This document shows, piece by piece, positions 6,120 through 7,868 of a stretch of DNA of 7,868 nucleotides. The stretch is taken from assembly GCA_028293775.1 (NCBI GenBank), contig JAQGOD010000133.1, positions 1 through 7,868 on the forward strand. Direction: 5' to 3'. Both the position numbers and the translations under genes were made by a program. The DNA is from Gammaproteobacteria bacterium (GTDB taxonomy: Bacteria > Pseudomonadota > Gammaproteobacteria > Steroidobacterales > Steroidobacteraceae). The notes under the pieces were generated by a model. That model did no database searches. It was not told the origin of the DNA and worked only from the letters and a program-made list of their open reading frames with translations. Within the stretch, counting starts at the first letter, position 1; the number at the start of each line of letters is the position of its first letter.

Positions 6120-6749
6120 ATGATAATCGGGCCCATGAACGCACGCACCTGGGTCATTGCCGCCGTCGCGACCGCATTCGGCGCGGTTGCGCAATCGCAT
6201 GTCGGCCTTACTCCGCAGGCGGCACCCGAGGGTTCCGATACTCACCGGTCTGAAGCTGAGTACGACATCCCGAATGTTACGCTGGTGCGCGACGATGGCA
6301 CGCAGGTAAAACTTCGTGCCGAGTTGAATGATGGTCGACCGGTGGTATTGAATTTTGTTTACACCAGCTGCACCACGATCTGCCCGATGAGTAGCCAAGT
6401 GTTCGAGCAATTCCAAGACGAACTGGGCCCCGATAAAGCCTTGGTGCACCTGGTTTCGATCTCGATTGATCCCGAACAGGATACGCCGGCGCGCTTGCGC
6501 AAGTATGCGGCGCAGTTTCACGCGCTCAAGAATTGGAATCATTACTCCGGCTCCTTGGCAGCCGTCACGGCGGTGCAGCGCGCATTCAACGCCTACCGCG
6601 GCGACAAAATGAGCCACGTGCCGATCACGTTGTTGCGCGGCGCACCGGGTGCACCCTGGGTGCGCTTTGACGGTTTCGCGCGAGCCGACGAGCTTGTGGC
6701 GGAGCAGAAAAAATGGAGCGCGCCACCGGCCCCGTTGGTCGCCCGATAA
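6120..6749 (+). CDS. SCO1/SenC family copper chaperone
   Basis: A 209-residue thioredoxin-fold protein. A signal peptide ends near A-V-A24 (the preferred cut precedes Gln25), so the domain is periplasmic. The SCO copper site is visible: Y-T-S-C84-T-T-I-C88-P (CxxxC-P), with a candidate third ligand His166 in DKMSHVP. Between them are LVSISIDPEQDTPARLRKYA and an NWNHYSG stretch, both typical. SCO proteins deliver copper or reduce thiols for the CuA site of cytochrome oxidase and for other periplasmic copper enzymes such as nitrous oxide reductase. No oxidase genes are adjacent; the neighbours are the cytochrome c/foldase/HupE set, so a partner encoded elsewhere or a dedicated copper enzyme is possible. 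Start choice: ATG 6120 is given, but ATG 6135 (Met6) yields a tidier signal peptide. Neither has a good ribosome binding site. It is separated by 42 bases from the previous gene and probably belongs to the same transcript. Confidence 0.9.
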   Translation: MIIGPMNARTWVIAAVATAFGAVAQSHVGLTPQAAPEGSDTHRSEAEYDIPNVTLVRDDGTQVKLRAELNDGRPVVLNFVYTSCTTICPMSSQVFEQFQDELGPDKALVHLVSISIDPEQDTPARLRKYAAQFHALKNWNHYSGSLAAVTAVQRAFNAYRGDKMSHVPITLLRGAPGAPWVRFDGFARADELVAEQKKWSAPPAPLVAR

Positions 6750-6760
6750 ATGTCGACATT
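6749..6760 (+). repeat. 12-bp perfect palindrome AATGTCGACATT
   Basis: AATGTC/GACATT is fully self-complementary and starts in the last base of the SCO stop codon. It is the first of three dyads in the 82-bp gap before the transglycosylase. It could be a protein-binding site; there is no T-run after it to suggest a terminator. Confidence 0.4.
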
Positions 6761-6773
6761 GCGCCGTGGGTTT

Positions 6774-6821
6774 TATCCCTACGGTGTTCTCCTACCTAGG
6801 TAGTGCGGCCCGGTAGGGATA
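6774..6821 (+). promoter_or_regulatory. Nested inverted repeats upstream of the lytic transglycosylase gene
   Basis: TATCCCTAC (6774-6782) and GTAGGGATA (6813-6821) are perfect 9-base inverted copies. Between them sits the perfect 12-bp palindrome CTACCTAGGTAG (6792-6803), giving a nested cruciform-like structure that ends 10 bases before the ATG at 6832. In RNA, the GGTAG runs at 6799 and 6812 could compete for the same CTACC. Possible roles are an operator pair, a 5' UTR switch or an attenuator. No Shine-Dalgarno is seen between the last arm and the start, and no clear -35/-10 pair could be fixed, although GATACA/TACAGT near 6818-6825 is a weak -10-like stretch. The symmetry is seen directly; the function is inferred. 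Confidence 0.45.
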
Positions 6822-6831
6822 CAGTCATCGT

Positions 6832-7461
6832 ATGCCTACTTGGCATCACGCTTTGTTGATATCGGCTGTTATCGCTGCGCTAGGATTGGCCGCGCCACGC
6901 TGGGCTCGAGCCGATGTCTACGCCTTCACGGATGCAAGCGGCGTCACGCATTTCAGCAATGTGCCCTCCGATGCGCGCTATCAATTGCTCATCGCTTCCG
7001 ATGAGCCCACGGAAGCATCTGCGCCGAAAGCGCACTCGGTCGATTGGTTGGCGCGTTCCTCGCAGTACGACGGCATGATTCGGGGTGCGGCCCTGGCGGC
7101 GACCATTCAACCGGCCTTGGTAAGTGCAGTGATCGTGGTGGAATCGGGCTTCAATCCGCGCGCGGTCTCGAAGAAGGGCGCGGTCGGCCTCATGCAGTTG
7201 CGGCCGGAGACGGCGCGCCGCTACGGGGTCACCGATATTTACGACCCCGAACAAAACATACGCGCGGGTGCACGCTACTTGAGCGACTTGATCGCGCGTT
7301 TTGGGAGCAATGTCGAGCTCGCGCTCGCCGCCTACAACGCAGGCGAGGAAGCGGTGGAGCACTACGGTCGGCACATTCCACCGTATCGCGAGACTTTGAA
7401 CTATGTGCCGAGTGTGCTGCGCGTTTATCAGAAATTGAAATCAAAAGCGCGCGCGAGTTAA
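6832..7461 (+). CDS. SLT-type lytic transglycosylase with N-terminal DUF4124
   Basis: A 209-residue secreted protein. The signal peptide runs to Ala27 (A-R-A cut before Asp28). A short DUF4124-like segment follows (about 28-53, DVYAFTDASGVTHFSN), then a linker and an SLT/GEWL catalytic domain (about 80-200). Catalytic Glu104 sits in V-V-E-S-G-F-N-P, followed by G-A-V-G-L-M-Q-L (116-123) and A-A-Y-N-A-G (166-171), the three standard family-1 motifs. It should cleave the MurNAc-GlcNAc bond of peptidoglycan to 1,6-anhydro products in the periplasm. There is no lipobox cysteine, so it is soluble rather than lipid-anchored. The DUF4124-SLT architecture is common in gamma- and betaproteobacteria. 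It lies 82 bases after the SCO gene behind several palindromes and may be an independent unit. It could be a housekeeping enzyme, or could open the wall for an envelope assembly; nothing in the sequence decides this. Confidence 0.93.
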   Translation: MPTWHHALLISAVIAALGLAAPRWARADVYAFTDASGVTHFSNVPSDARYQLLIASDEPTEASAPKAHSVDWLARSSQYDGMIRGAALAATIQPALVSAVIVVESGFNPRAVSKKGAVGLMQLRPETARRYGVTDIYDPEQNIRAGARYLSDLIARFGSNVELALAAYNAGEEAVEHYGRHIPPYRETLNYVPSVLRVYQKLKSKARAS

Positions 7462-7693
7462 CGTTTCCGGGGGAAATTACGCCTCAGACAATGCGATGAA
7501 GCGCCCAGCGACACTGTGCACTGAAATCGCCCGTTGCGCCTGCCAACCCTTGCCGCGCCGATTCAACATATGCGGGTCACTCGCGACGGCTACGGTAGTT
7601 CCTACTCGCCCTATGCAGCGTTCTCTCCAAAATTATCTTGCGACGTTAGGGCATTCTCGCAAGCAACAAACTCGCGAGAGATTCTAGATCGGG
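7462..7693. other. Intergenic spacer without a convincing gene
   Basis: These 232 bases hold no recognisable protein, tRNA or mobile element and include stretches richer in A/T than the genes around them. A 63-codon ORF at 7496-7687 encodes Arg/Cys-scattered residues with no motif and is probably chance. A weak TTTCC-GGG-GGAAA hairpin (7464-7476) just after the transglycosylase stop lacks a T-run. An inverted repeat TCTCGC (7655-7660) / GCGAGA (7674-7679) lies near the 3' side and may belong to the control region of the next genes. Confidence 0.5.
7671..7678. repeat. Palindrome CTCGCGAG, copy 1
   Basis: An 8-bp perfect palindrome 16 bases before the small ORF start. It forms part of the 9-base word CTCGCGAGA, which recurs exactly 99 bases downstream (7770-7778) inside that ORF. 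It overlaps the TCTCGC/GCGAGA inverted repeat. Position and repetition suggest a possible operator, but 8-bp matches in GC-rich DNA can be chance. Confidence 0.3.
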
Positions 7694-7867
7694 ATGAAAA
7701 CTAAGGATTGGCGGGAAGAGTCATCCAGCACGGGCGGGAAAAACACAAGCATTGGCGAGCGCGTCGGCGCTCGCGAGATTGTTTTCGATGTTCGAAGGGG
7801 TAAACGCTCCGCGATGATTGCGGTGGCGCTGAGTAAAGTTAACGCGATGGTGGAGGAGCTTACATGA
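7694..7867 (+). CDS. Small hypothetical protein (57 aa), coupled to the next gene
   Basis: ATG 7694 opens a 57-codon frame; the upstream in-frame stop is at 7685, so this is the only long start. The product is hydrophilic and basic at its N-terminus (MKTKDWREESSSTGGKN). A middle strand-like EIVFDVRRG follows, with a C-terminal probable helix (about 38-55, RSAMIAVALSKVNAMVEE). There is no signal peptide or membrane segment. I do not recognise a family. Support for it being real is its TGA, which overlaps the next ATG as ATGA (7864-7867), while a GGAGGAG ribosome site for that next gene lies in its last codons. This is classic translational coupling, as in toxin-antitoxin or regulator pairs. 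Its own ribosome site is weak (GAGAGA, 12 bases upstream). A strong hairpin lies inside codons 21-27. If it is not real, the gene-free stretch is 402 bases. Confidence 0.5.
   Translation: MKTKDWREESSSTGGKNTSIGERVGAREIVFDVRRGKRSAMIAVALSKVNAMVEELT
7755..7774 (+). repeat. Perfect 8-bp hairpin inside the small ORF (with CTCGCGAG copy 2 at 7770-7777)
   Basis: GCGAGCGC and GCGCTCGC are exact inverted copies around the 4-base loop GTCG, a very stable stem in RNA. It lies in codons 21-27 of the 57-codon ORF. The right arm overlaps the second CTCGCGAG palindrome (7770-7777). There is no T-run after it, so simple termination is unlikely. It could slow translation, protect mRNA or act as a DNA-binding site. 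Confidence 0.45.
7852..7858 (+). promoter_or_regulatory. Strong ribosome binding site (GGAGGAG) for the gene starting at 7864
   Basis: GGAGGAG lies 5 bases before ATG 7864 and is the best Shine-Dalgarno in the window; most other genes here have none that is clear. It lies within the last codons of the 57-codon ORF, so translation of that ORF would pass over it. Confidence 0.65.
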
Positions 7868-7868
7868 A
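7864..7868 (+). CDS. Start of the next gene (3' partial, product unknown)
   Basis: Only the ATG and two further bases are inside the window. The start is supported by the GGAGGAG at 7852-7858 and by the ATGA overlap with the preceding small ORF. Nothing can be said about the product. Confidence 0.55.

Noticed and set aside
6098..6250. ATG at 6098 as an alternative start before SCO
   Set aside because: It is in a different frame from the SCO protein and gives a short His/Arg-rich peptide of about 50 residues with no support.
5970..6617. Antisense ORF of 215 codons across the HupE/SCO junction
   Set aside because: Lies opposite the conserved SCO copper site and the HupE C-terminus; no domain seen.
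7464..7476. TTTCC-GGG-GGAAA as a terminator after the transglycosylase
   Set aside because: The stem is only 5 bp, the loop is 3 bases and no T-run follows; not enough for a rho-independent terminator call.
7496..7687. 63-codon ORF after the transglycosylase
   Set aside because: No ribosome site and no motif, composition like translated non-coding DNA; it overlaps the inverted repeat region and ends just before the better-supported small ORF.
1..7868. CRISPR arrays, tRNA/rRNA genes, insertion sequences, att sites
   Set aside because: Reading both strands, I saw no spaced repeats, no tRNA-like cloverleaf, no transposase motifs and no long terminal inverted repeats.

Overview
The window is a GC-rich (roughly 60% by eye) bacterial segment with all supported genes on the + strand, packed head to tail, several overlapping by a few bases. 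The protein families point to a Gram-negative proteobacterium: a CcoP-like dihaem cytochrome c, a SurA-like periplasmic foldase, a SCO copper chaperone and a lytic transglycosylase with an N-terminal DUF4124 domain. A gammaproteobacterium of the Xanthomonadales/Nevskiales/Steroidobacter kind is my best guess, but this is inference from gene families only.

Layout. (1) Positions 1-3204 look like a small uptake/catabolic module. It holds the 3' part of a tandem alpha/beta-hydrolase of the PHB-depolymerase/feruloyl-esterase type (1-1488, 5' end outside the window), an AAHS-type MFS transporter for aromatic or other organic acids (1485-2762), and a GlcG/HbpS (DUF336) protein (2773-3204). A plausible reading is that the esterase releases an acid from an ester and the transporter imports it. 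(2) Positions 3237-6749 form a periplasmic redox/metal module: a membrane-anchored dihaem cytochrome c related to CcoP (3237-3998), a membrane-anchored SurA/PpiC-like foldase (3988-4887), a HupE/UreJ-type membrane protein with an N-terminal periplasmic domain (4887-6077), and a SCO/SenC copper chaperone (6120-6749). The first three overlap one another, so they are probably translated together. The set suggests assembly or electron transfer for a periplasmic metalloenzyme that is not in the window. (3) After an 82-bp gap unusually rich in perfect palindromes comes an SLT-type lytic transglycosylase (6832-7461). (4) The end holds a 232-bp spacer with no convincing gene. It is followed by a 57-codon ORF (7694-7867) whose stop overlaps, as ATGA, the start of a further gene with a strong ribosome binding site. 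Two copies of the palindrome CTCGCGAG and a perfect 8-bp hairpin lie in this last stretch.

Most worth a second look: the linked cytochrome/foldase/HupE/SCO set; the shifted Met/Cys at the second haem (GMCPAW where CcoP-type proteins usually have a Met before PAW); a nucleophile elbow without serine in the first hydrolase domain; a predicted N-terminal histidine on the mature HupE-like protein; and the coupled small ORF at the 3' edge. No rRNA, tRNA, CRISPR array or insertion sequence was recognised.
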